Positions 7,573 to 13,282 of a stretch of DNA of 13,282 nt are shown here, in pieces. The position numbers and the translations under genes are program-made. The DNA comes from Omnitrophica WOR_2 bacterium RBG_13_41_10. GTDB lineage: Bacteria; Omnitrophota; Gorgyraeia; Gygaellales; Profunditerraquicolaceae. The notes beneath the pieces were generated by a model. The model saw nothing but the letters and a program-made list of their open reading frames with translations. It had not been told where the DNA came from and did not search any database. The DNA lies in the NCBI GenBank assembly GCA_001805465.1, contig MHGH01000018.1, positions 13,821 through 27,102 on the forward strand, written 5' to 3'. Every line of letters starts with the position of its first letter. The first letter of the stretch is position 1.

Positions 7573-8932
7573 TTCTAAATTCGCCTACTACAAATAAAGA
7601 GCCGCAGACTAAAATCAGATCTTGGTTTTTGGCTAAAGAGAGTGCTTTAGTTTTTGCCTCAGCGACAGTTGTGGTTTTAATAACGGGTTTTCTAAATCCG
7701 GGCGTCTGTTTTTTTATTACTTTCTCCAGAAAATCCGCTCTGGCTGCCCGAGGGTTTTTTGCCTGGGTTAAAATTAATTCATCCGCTAACGAAGTAAGTT
7801 CACTGCAAATCCCAGGAATATCTTTATCTTTAGAGATTCCCAGGATGAGAATTAAATTTTTATATTTGAAGTTTTCTTTAATAGCATCTTTTAAAGCAAC
7901 ACTAGAGGAAACATTTTGCGCACCGTCTAAGACTACCAAGGGAACCCGGTTGATAATTTCGCACCTACCGGGCCAGAGAGTATCAGAAAGCCCTTTTCGG
8001 ATAGCATCAATGCTTATCTTAATATCGTAATGGCTTAAGGCTTCGATTGTTCCTACGCCAACGGCAGCATTAATTAACTGGTGTTTTCCTATCAGCCTAA
8101 TTTTTAAATCGGGGTAGCGGTGAAAAATGCCGTTGACCTTGAAATTTTCTCTATTCCCCACAAAAGTTAAATCTTTGCCTACTAGATAAAGCTTTGCATT
8201 CTCTTGTTTACAGCGGGCGCTGATAACTTCTATTGCTTCTTTTTCTTGAGGCGCGCTAACCACAATCAAATTTTGCCTTTTGCCTTTTGGCTTTTGCCTT
8301 TTTATAATCCCTGCTTTTTCAGCGGAGATTTCTTTTATGGTGTTGCCTAACTTATGGGTGTGGTCATAACTTATAGAGGTAATAGCGCAGACTAAAGGAT
8401 TAACTACGTTGGTAGCATCGAGCCTGCCGCCTAAACCTGTTTCTAAGACTGCGAAATCTATCTTTTTCTTTTTAAAATAGGCAAAGGCCAGGGCCGTATA
8501 AACTTCAAAAAAAGACAAAGGCCCGTACTGAGAACCTTGATTATATTTTTCTATGGCCGGTTTTAATTCTTCTACTAAACTTGCCAATTCTTCTTGAGAA
8601 ATCATTCCTTCAAAACTGGATGCTGGATGCTGGATGCTGGATGCTGGATTAAGAATTCTAATTCTTTCTCTAAAATCAGAGAGATGGGGAGAAGTATATA
8701 GCCCTACCTTAAATCCGGATGCCTTTAAGATATAAGCAATAAAAGCACAGGTGGAACCCTTTCCTTTAGTGCCGGCAAGGTGTATGCACTTTAAACTATC
8801 CTGAGGGTTACCTATCTCGGCCAAAAAATCCCTGAGGCGTTCTAATTTTAAAGATTCCCTATACGGCCAGCTGGCAATTTTTTCGTAGTTAATAAAAGAC
8901 TCTAAGTATTTGACTGTTTCTCGGTAGGTCAT
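7553..8932 (-). CDS. folC: Folylpolyglutamate synthase / dihydrofolate synthase FolC
   Basis: Mur-ligase-fold enzyme that adds glutamate to dihydropteroate and/or extends the polyglutamate tail of folates in an ATP-dependent reaction. At 459 residues it is slightly long. Motifs: N-terminal MTYRETVKYLESFINYEK, P-loop GTKGKGST (54-61), LYTSPHLSDFRERIRI (78-93), TGLGGRLDATN (165-175), SYDHTHKLGNTIKEISAEKAG (188-208, with the lysine corresponding to the carbamylated site), and C-terminal CGSLFVVGEFR (443-453). The conserved DGAHN motif reads DGAQN (336-340). Two extra segments break the family pattern, at about 95-109 and 212-221, each encoded by a heptanucleotide array. The start matches homologues, though no good ribosome-binding sequence precedes it. 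It follows purH by 29 bases and overlaps mnmE by 20. Confidence 0.95.
   Translation of the reverse strand: MTYRETVKYLESFINYEKIASWPYRESLKLERLRDFLAEIGNPQDSLKCIHLAGTKGKGSTCAFIAYILKASGFKVGLYTSPHLSDFRERIRILNPASSIQHPASSFEGMISQEELASLVEELKPAIEKYNQGSQYGPLSFFEVYTALAFAYFKKKKIDFAVLETGLGGRLDATNVVNPLVCAITSISYDHTHKLGNTIKEISAEKAGIIKRQKPKGKRQNLIVVSAPQEKEAIEVISARCKQENAKLYLVGKDLTFVGNRENFKVNGIFHRYPDLKIRLIGKHQLINAAVGVGTIEALSHYDIKISIDAIRKGLSDTLWPGRCEIINRVPLVVLDGAQNVSSSVALKDAIKENFKYKNLILILGISKDKDIPGICSELTSLADELILTQAKNPRAARADFLEKVIKKQTPGFRKPVIKTTTVAEAKTKALSLAKNQDLILVCGSLFVVGEFRNGKIQS
8271..8298 (-). repeat. Heptanucleotide tandem repeat (TTTTGCC) inside folC
   Basis: Four 7-base units on the plus strand, TTTTGCC, TTTTGCC, TTTTGGC and TTTTGCC, with one mismatch (third unit). 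They encode RQKPKGKRQN (FolC residues 212-221), placed between the EKAGIIK motif and the LIVVSAPQE strand. FolC relatives usually have only a few residues there. The unit differs from the GATGCTG arrays but shares the period. Confidence 0.85.
8615..8650 (-). repeat. Heptanucleotide tandem repeat (GATGCTG) inside folC, identical to the mnmE copy
   Basis: Exact 36-base duplicate of 7317-7352 (A-CTG-(GATGCTG)4-GAT-T), 1,298 bases away. Here the codons are shifted by one base relative to mnmE (AAT-CCA-GCA versus AAA-TCC-AGC). The peptide is NPASSIQHPASS (residues 95-106), inserted between the FRERIRI strand and the ISQEEL helix. The different phase with identical DNA shows that the sequence was placed as DNA and not conserved as protein. 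Confidence 0.95.
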
Positions 8933-8935
8933 TGT

Positions 8936-8965
8936 TTAAGGTTACGTAAGGTTACTTAACCTTAA
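8936..8965. repeat. Short direct and inverted repeat in the purH-folC gap
   Basis: TTAAGGTTA (8936-8944) and TAACCTTAA (8957-8965) form a perfect 9-base inverted repeat around a 12-base loop. TAAGGTTAC also occurs twice directly (8937-8945 and 8947-8955). The element fills nearly the whole gap and includes the purH stop codon (8962-8964). There is no T-tract after the stem on the minus strand, so it does not look like an intrinsic terminator. In RNA it would fold just before the folC start and could modulate folC translation or mRNA stability, which is inference. Confidence 0.6.
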
Positions 8966-10518
8966 TGTTTAAAGTGCCTGATGCCGGTGGTGACCATGGC
9001 AATTTTGTATTTATCGCAGGCCTTAATGATTTCCTCGTCGGAAATAGAGCCTCCGGGCTGGATAATGGCTTTTATGCCTGCCCGGGCAGCTTCTTTTATC
9101 GCATCGGCTTTGGGGAAAAAGGCATCAGAGGCCAGGCAAGAATTGCGGCTTAGCTTTCCGGCTTTACGCTTGGCAATAATTACCGAATCTACTCTGGACA
9201 TCTGGCCTGCGCCGATACCTGCGGCCTTGGTGCCGCAAGATAAAATAATAGCGTTGGATTTGACGTGTTTGGCCACCTTCCAGGCAAAGATTAGGCTCTC
9301 TAGTTGGCTCTTGGTGGGTTTTATTTTAGTCACTACCTTTAGATTATTTAAATCTAAGGTGGCTAAATCCTTATCCTGAATGAGTAGCCCCCCGCTGACG
9401 CGTTTTAGGTCAGGCTCATTTATCATCGCTAAATTGCTTAACTCTAACAACCTTAAATTCTTTTTATCTTGGAATAAATTTACCACCCCTTTTTCAAAAG
9501 CGGGAGCAATAATACATTCTAAGAATCCACTTTTAGCAATGAGTTTGGCAGTTTTTAAATCGAGTTTTTTATTTAAGGCGACGATTCCGCCAAAAGCAGA
9601 AAGAGGATCGCATTTCCAAGCGCCTAGGAATGCCTTATCTAAGCTCTTGGCCTGTGCTACCCCGCAAGGATTATTATGTTTAACAATAACCACTGCGGGA
9701 TTTTGGAATTCTTTTACTAATTCTACGGCAGCATTAAGATCCAGAATATTATTAAAGGATAATTCTTTTCCTTGTAATTGTTTTAGATTGGTCAGGCCTT
9801 CAGTTTTTCCTTTTTCTTTATAAAAAGCCCCTTTTTGATGCGGATTCTCACCGTAGCGTAAATCCTGGATTTTTTCAAAACTGAAGTTTATCTCTGCGGG
9901 AAAATTTTCATTTCCCCGATAACCCAAGAAATGATTCCTTAAATAATTATGTATGGCATTATCGTAGTGGCTAGTTACTGCAAATACCTCTATTGCCAAA
10001 TCGCGCAAAATATCTTCGGGAAGTACCCCTTTATTTTTCTTTAACTCTTCAATAATCTGATGATAACGGCCGGGGTTACATATAACGGCAACGTCCTGGT
10101 GATTTTTAGATGCGGAGCGAAGCATCGAAGGGCCCCCGATATCAATATTTTCAATAACCTCATCGATTTCTACGCCGGGTTTTTGGGTGGTCTTTTCAAA
10201 AGGATAAAGATTTACTACTACCATATCTATTAAGCCGATATTGTGTTCCTTTAATGTACGCATGTGTTCTGCGTTATCTCTTAAGGCCAAGAGGCCGGCG
10301 TGTATCTTAGGATGCAGGGTTTTTACCCTACCGTCGAGCATCTCAGGAAAACCGGTATATGCAGAGACCTCTGTTACCGGGATATTGCTTTCCCGCAATA
10401 ACTTAGCAGTACCACCAGTAGAAAGGATCTCTACCCCGAATTTTTGTAATTCTTTGGCAAAATCTAAAATTCCTGTTTTATCTGATACGCTGATTAACGC
10501 CCTTTTAATCTTTACCAT
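8962..10518 (-). CDS. purH: Bifunctional AICAR formyltransferase / IMP cyclohydrolase PurH
   Basis: Catalyses the last two steps of IMP synthesis: formylation of AICAR with 10-formyl-THF, then cyclisation of FAICAR. At 518 residues it is full length. The N-terminal MGS-like cyclohydrolase domain (about 1-145) shows ALISVSDKTG (7-16), STGGTAKLL (33-41) and the conserved RVKTLHPKIHAGLLA block (64-78). The transformylase domain carries DLRYGENPHQ (219-228), the catalytic Lys-His in VKHNNPCG (279-286), the SDAFFPK motif (464-470) and QPGGSISD (487-494). It ends RHFKH, the family's usual C-terminus. An AGGAGA ribosome-binding sequence lies about 7 bases before the ATG. The gap to the YchF-like gene is 9 bases. 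Its need for 10-formyl-THF links it to the downstream folC and folE. Confidence 0.98.
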   Translation of the reverse strand: MVKIKRALISVSDKTGILDFAKELQKFGVEILSTGGTAKLLRESNIPVTEVSAYTGFPEMLDGRVKTLHPKIHAGLLALRDNAEHMRTLKEHNIGLIDMVVVNLYPFEKTTQKPGVEIDEVIENIDIGGPSMLRSASKNHQDVAVICNPGRYHQIIEELKKNKGVLPEDILRDLAIEVFAVTSHYDNAIHNYLRNHFLGYRGNENFPAEINFSFEKIQDLRYGENPHQKGAFYKEKGKTEGLTNLKQLQGKELSFNNILDLNAAVELVKEFQNPAVVIVKHNNPCGVAQAKSLDKAFLGAWKCDPLSAFGGIVALNKKLDLKTAKLIAKSGFLECIIAPAFEKGVVNLFQDKKNLRLLELSNLAMINEPDLKRVSGGLLIQDKDLATLDLNNLKVVTKIKPTKSQLESLIFAWKVAKHVKSNAIILSCGTKAAGIGAGQMSRVDSVIIAKRKAGKLSRNSCLASDAFFPKADAIKEAARAGIKAIIQPGGSISDEEIIKACDKYKIAMVTTGIRHFKH

Positions 10519-10527
10519 CTCTTTCTC

Positions 10528-11229
10528 CTATCTGTTAAACCTAAAATTTATCAAATCCCCATCCTGCACAACATAATCTTTTTGCTCAAGGCGAAGCTTA
10601 CCTTGCTGTTTGGCCTGGTTTTCTCCTCCGGCCTGAATAAAATCTTGGCAAACAATAACCTCAGCCCTGATAAAACCTCTTTGTATATCTGAATGTATAC
10701 AGCCTGCTGCCTCCTGTGCCGTCGTTCCTTTCTTTATTAACCAGGCCCGGGTTTCTCTTTCTCCCGTGGTAAAAAAACTAATAAAATTACTTTCTTTAAC
10801 TACCCTGTTTAATAAAGTATTTAAATCGCTTAACTCTTCTTTTTTTGCCAAGATAACCGGTTTATTTGTAATTAAGGAATAGCCGGATATTAGACGTTTC
10901 TCGTCGTCATTTAAACCGGCATTAAAAACAAACCCTTCCTTCTCTAAAACTGCTTTAAGCTTATTTAAGACTGCTTTTTCTTCTTCGCTTTCAGCGCGCC
11001 CTCTACGAGTATCCATAAAATCTAAGTCTTTTAAAACTAAATCCGTACGCATATCTTCTGGCGCCAAAATCGCGTCGGCATCAAAACATTCTTCGGCATT
11101 CACCAGTTCCACCTGAATATAAGTTTTCTTCTTAGATTTAGTAATCGCTTCTATCTGATCAAGAAGGGTATCTTTGATGTTATGCTTGCCCAAGGATATT
11201 TCGGGAATGGAAAATACACTTATCTTCAA
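10528..11229 (-). CDS. YchF-family C-terminal (DUF933/TGS) protein lacking the GTP-binding half
   Basis: At 233 residues this is about 130 shorter than YchF/Obg-family ATPases (about 363). Residues 150-233 match the YchF C-terminal TGS-like domain closely (SFFTTGERETRAWLIKKGTT, then AAGCIHSDIQRGFIRAEVI, KLRLEQKDYVVQDGDLINFRF). Residues about 60-115 resemble the helical arm, and SLITNKPVILAKK (118-130) matches the strand that leads into the YchF base-specificity motif. The P-loop and the G2-G3 region are missing: the N-terminus MKISVFSIPEISLGK contains no GxxNVGKS. Only 17 bases separate it from the upstream gene, so the missing half is not nearby. The start is TTG at 11227-11229, with AAAAGG upstream and an MKI N-terminus that aligns with YchF. 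The frame is intact. Role unknown; ribosome association is suggested by family and neighbour only. Confidence 0.85.
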   Translation of the reverse strand: MKISVFSIPEISLGKHNIKDTLLDQIEAITKSKKKTYIQVELVNAEECFDADAILAPEDMRTDLVLKDLDFMDTRRGRAESEEEKAVLNKLKAVLEKEGFVFNAGLNDDEKRLISGYSLITNKPVILAKKEELSDLNTLLNRVVKESNFISFFTTGERETRAWLIKKGTTAQEAAGCIHSDIQRGFIRAEVIVCQDFIQAGGENQAKQQGKLRLEQKDYVVQDGDLINFRFNR

Positions 11230-11246
11230 TTGTTTGCCTTTTAAAG

Positions 11247-13202
11247 TTATGCTTCTTCTTGTTTCTTAGTGGCTTGGTATTGGCTGACAATACCAGAGGC
11301 AATCTTATGTGGAACCACTTCGTAATGCGAAAAACGCATTATATACATACCCCTGCCGCCGGTCAAAGAGCGCAGGTCATTAGCATACGTAAACATCTCT
11401 GCCAGAGGGACCTTGGCTTTGACTACCTGCGATTTTCCTTTTACATCCATGCCCATGATGTGGCCGCGGCGGGAATTTATGTCTCCGGAAATCGCACCCA
11501 GGTATTCTTCCGGAATAGATACATCTACATCCATTATCGGCTCAAGCAAAACTGGTGCTGCTTCGGCTACTGCTTTTCTTAAAGCCATGCCACCGGCAAT
11601 TTGAAAAGCCATATCCGATGAATCTACTTCGTGATAAGAACCGTCCACCAAAGTAATGCGTAAATCTACGATGGGATACCCCGCAATAGCTCCTTCAGAA
11701 CAAGCCTGCAATACTCCTTTTTCAGCTGAAGGAATATAATTCCTGGGAATTGCCCCCCCAAAAATTTTATCCACAAATTCTACGCCTTTACCTTTTTCTA
11801 AGGGCTCGATTTCAATCCAGACATCCCCGTATTGGCCGCGGCCGCCGGACTGGCGTTTAAATTTACCTTGGACCCTGGCGTTTTTAGTAATGGTCTCTTT
11901 GTAGGAAACTTTTGGGGTACCTAGTTCTACCTCGACGTTAAATCTTTTTTTCATGCGCTCTACCATCACTGCCAAATGCTGATCCCCTAATCCGGAAATA
12001 ATTAATTCCTTGGTTTGGACATCGTGAGTTGATTTGAAAGTGGGGTCTTCTGCAGCTAATTTTGCCAGGGCAGTAGAGATTTTTTCTTCGTCCTGCCGGG
12101 ATTTAGGTTTAACCGATGCGGAAATAGCCGGCTCCGGAAAAACTATTGGTTCAAACAAAACCTGGGATTTCTCATCGCTTAAGGAATCGCAAGTAGTAGT
12201 TTCCTTTAATTTAGCAATAGCTACAATATCGCCGCAAGAAGCCGAATCTACGGCTTTCTGTTCTTTACCTTGGAGCATAAAGATTTGGCCGATTCTCTCT
12301 CTGGTTTTTTTGCTCACATTATAAAAATTAGTATTGGCTAATAACGAACCGGAAAATACTCTCAGCAATGTAAGTTGTCCTACATAAGGATCGGATATGC
12401 TCTTAAAGATAAAGGCGCTAAAGGGGCCGTCTTCTTGAGGAACAACCTCTTTTTTCTGGTCGGCTTTTAAAGGGTCGCGCGCTTCTATAATCGGCCGCTC
12501 CAGGGGGCTAGGCAGGTATTCTACAACCATATCTAACAGTTCGGCTATCCCCTTATCAGCGAAAGCGGATCCTGATAAAACCGGAAATAACTTTCGCTTG
12601 ATTACTGCCTGGCGCAGGGCTACTTTCAATTCATCGGTGGATAATTGGGTCCCTTCCAGGTATTTTTCTAAAAGCTTATCTTCGCTTTCCGCGATAGCCT
12701 CTACCAACTGTGCAGCTTCTAAAGAATCTATCCTTAAGGCTTTTTTAGAAAGAATATTTTGAATATCGGCTATAACTTTTTCCGGGTCAGCGTCTTCTTT
12801 ATCGGTCTTGTTGATAAATATCGCACAGGGTAGAGCTAATTCTTCTAAAAGCTGCCAGGCGCGCTCCGTACCTACCTCTACGCCGGCTGTGGCATCAACC
12901 ACAATAATCGCGCTATCTACTGCACGTAAGCTGGATATAATCTCGCCAAAGAAATCGGCGTAGCCGGGAGTATCAATAAACTGTATTCTAGTATTTTTAT
13001 GATTACAATAGAGGATGCTGGTATTTATGGAGTTCTTTCTGGCTATTTCATCGAAACTATAGTCGCTGACAGTGGTCCCCTCACTAACCACGCCTTTTCT
13101 GGGCGTAGTTTTAGAAAAATAAAGGATGCTTTCGCTAAGGGTAGTTTTTCCTGCATGGGCATGGCCTAAAAGAACAAAGTTCCTTTTGTGGTGAGCATCC
13201 AT
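11247..13202 (-). CDS. Elongation factor G-like GTPase, FusA2 type
   Basis: Five-domain translational GTPase of 651 residues, shorter than canonical EF-G (about 690-700). G motifs are GHAHAGKT (13-20), DTPGYADF (77-84), NKTD (131-134) and SGSA (210-213). Switch I reads TTVSDYSFDEIARKNSINTS (43-62) instead of the EF-G pattern TVMDWMxQExERGITI, and the P-loop is GHAHAGKT instead of AHIDAGKT. Both changes are typical of the EF-G-like paralogue group (FusA2). Domain IV has QSGGRGQYGDVWIEIEP (451-467), GGAIPRNYIPSAEKG (482-496) and YHEVDSSDMAFQIA (523-536); domain V has RRGHIMGMD (578-586). No rpsL, rpsG or tuf adjoins it, which fits a paralogue, not the main fusA. AAGGAG lies 8 bases before the ATG, downstream of a strong promoter. 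Whether it translocates, recycles or does neither is unknown. Confidence 0.92.
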   Translation of the reverse strand: MDAHHKRNFVLLGHAHAGKTTLSESILYFSKTTPRKGVVSEGTTVSDYSFDEIARKNSINTSILYCNHKNTRIQFIDTPGYADFFGEIISSLRAVDSAIIVVDATAGVEVGTERAWQLLEELALPCAIFINKTDKEDADPEKVIADIQNILSKKALRIDSLEAAQLVEAIAESEDKLLEKYLEGTQLSTDELKVALRQAVIKRKLFPVLSGSAFADKGIAELLDMVVEYLPSPLERPIIEARDPLKADQKKEVVPQEDGPFSAFIFKSISDPYVGQLTLLRVFSGSLLANTNFYNVSKKTRERIGQIFMLQGKEQKAVDSASCGDIVAIAKLKETTTCDSLSDEKSQVLFEPIVFPEPAISASVKPKSRQDEEKISTALAKLAAEDPTFKSTHDVQTKELIISGLGDQHLAVMVERMKKRFNVEVELGTPKVSYKETITKNARVQGKFKRQSGGRGQYGDVWIEIEPLEKGKGVEFVDKIFGGAIPRNYIPSAEKGVLQACSEGAIAGYPIVDLRITLVDGSYHEVDSSDMAFQIAGGMALRKAVAEAAPVLLEPIMDVDVSIPEEYLGAISGDINSRRGHIMGMDVKGKSQVVKAKVPLAEMFTYANDLRSLTGGRGMYIMRFSHYEVVPHKIASGIVSQYQATKKQEEA

Positions 13203-13247
13203 AATCTACGCTCCTTATCTATTAATAAACTTAAGAAAGAAAGAGAT

Positions 13248-13276
13248 ATTATATAATAGCAAAAAACAAGGGTCAA
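13248..13276 (-). promoter_or_regulatory. Sigma-70 promoter of the fusA2-like operon
   Basis: On the minus strand TTGACC (13271-13276) and a perfect TATAAT (13248-13253) are separated by exactly 17 bases, predicting a start near 13241 and a leader of about 38 bases. The AAGGAG ribosome-binding sequence is at 13211-13216. This is the best promoter in the window and probably drives the whole run of genes down to the TPR protein, since no other gap in that run is wider than 29 bases. Confidence 0.75.
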
Positions 13277-13282
13277 GGTAAA

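Noticed and set aside
7317..8650. CRISPR array or mobile-element termini from the repeated 36-mer
   Set aside because: Only two copies, each a run of 7-base units with no spacers and both inside coding genes. No transposase or target-site duplication was seen.
7553..8932. DGAQN in place of DGAHN as a sign that FolC is inactive
   Set aside because: All other FolC motifs are intact and the His-to-Gln change appears to be a tolerated variant in this family, so it was noted in the gene entry only.
11247..13202. Main housekeeping EF-G or a tetracycline-resistance ribosome-protection protein
   Set aside because: The P-loop and switch I match the EF-G-like paralogue group and no ribosomal-protein or tuf neighbours are present. 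Nothing specific to TetM/TetO was recognised.

Overview
The window is a gene-dense, AT-leaning bacterial chromosome segment in which every supported gene lies on the minus strand. No rRNA, tRNA, insertion sequence, phage gene or CRISPR array was seen, and no gene-free stretch exceeds about 90 bases. The gene set (type IV pilus ATPase plus PilC, a TMTC-like membrane TPR protein, FusA2-type EF-G) and the heptanucleotide tandem repeats lodged inside conserved genes resemble uncultured lineages such as Omnitrophota (OP3). That placement is an inference from general resemblance, not from a marker gene.

In the direction of transcription (high to low coordinates), a near-consensus sigma-70 promoter at 13248-13276 precedes seven closely packed genes: a FusA2-like EF-G paralogue (11247-13202), a YchF-family protein that lacks the GTP-binding half (10528-11229, TTG start), purH (8962-10518), folC (7553-8932), mnmE (6130-7572), folE (4582-6120) and a membrane TPR protein (2974-4578). 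Gaps are 17, 9, 29, -20, 9 and 3 bases, so they probably form one operon. Its core has a folate theme: FolE starts pterin synthesis, FolC makes and polyglutamates folates, PurH uses 10-formyl-THF and MnmE uses methylene-THF. After an 86-base gap with a possible promoter comes a separate pilus or secretion unit, pilB (1010-2887) and pilC (1-1010, cut by the window edge), overlapping by one base.

The strongest unusual feature is an intein of about 327 residues inside FolE (4702-5682). It has recognisable Hint splicing blocks and two LAGLIDADG-type endonuclease motifs. It sits directly before the Cys that becomes the third zinc ligand of the enzyme, so FolE should be inactive until the intein splices out. 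The C-terminal junction reads CGN|C, forming a CxxC across the splice site.

A second theme is seven-base tandem repeats. An identical 36-base array (unit GATGCTG) interrupts both mnmE and folC in different reading phases. A TTTTGCC array makes another extra loop in folC, and degenerate ATCTAGG-like heptads extend the mnmE insertion. Each array lies where the protein is longer than the family pattern, which looks like recent DNA-level insertion or expansion tolerated in surface loops. The YchF relative without a P-loop is the third item of interest.
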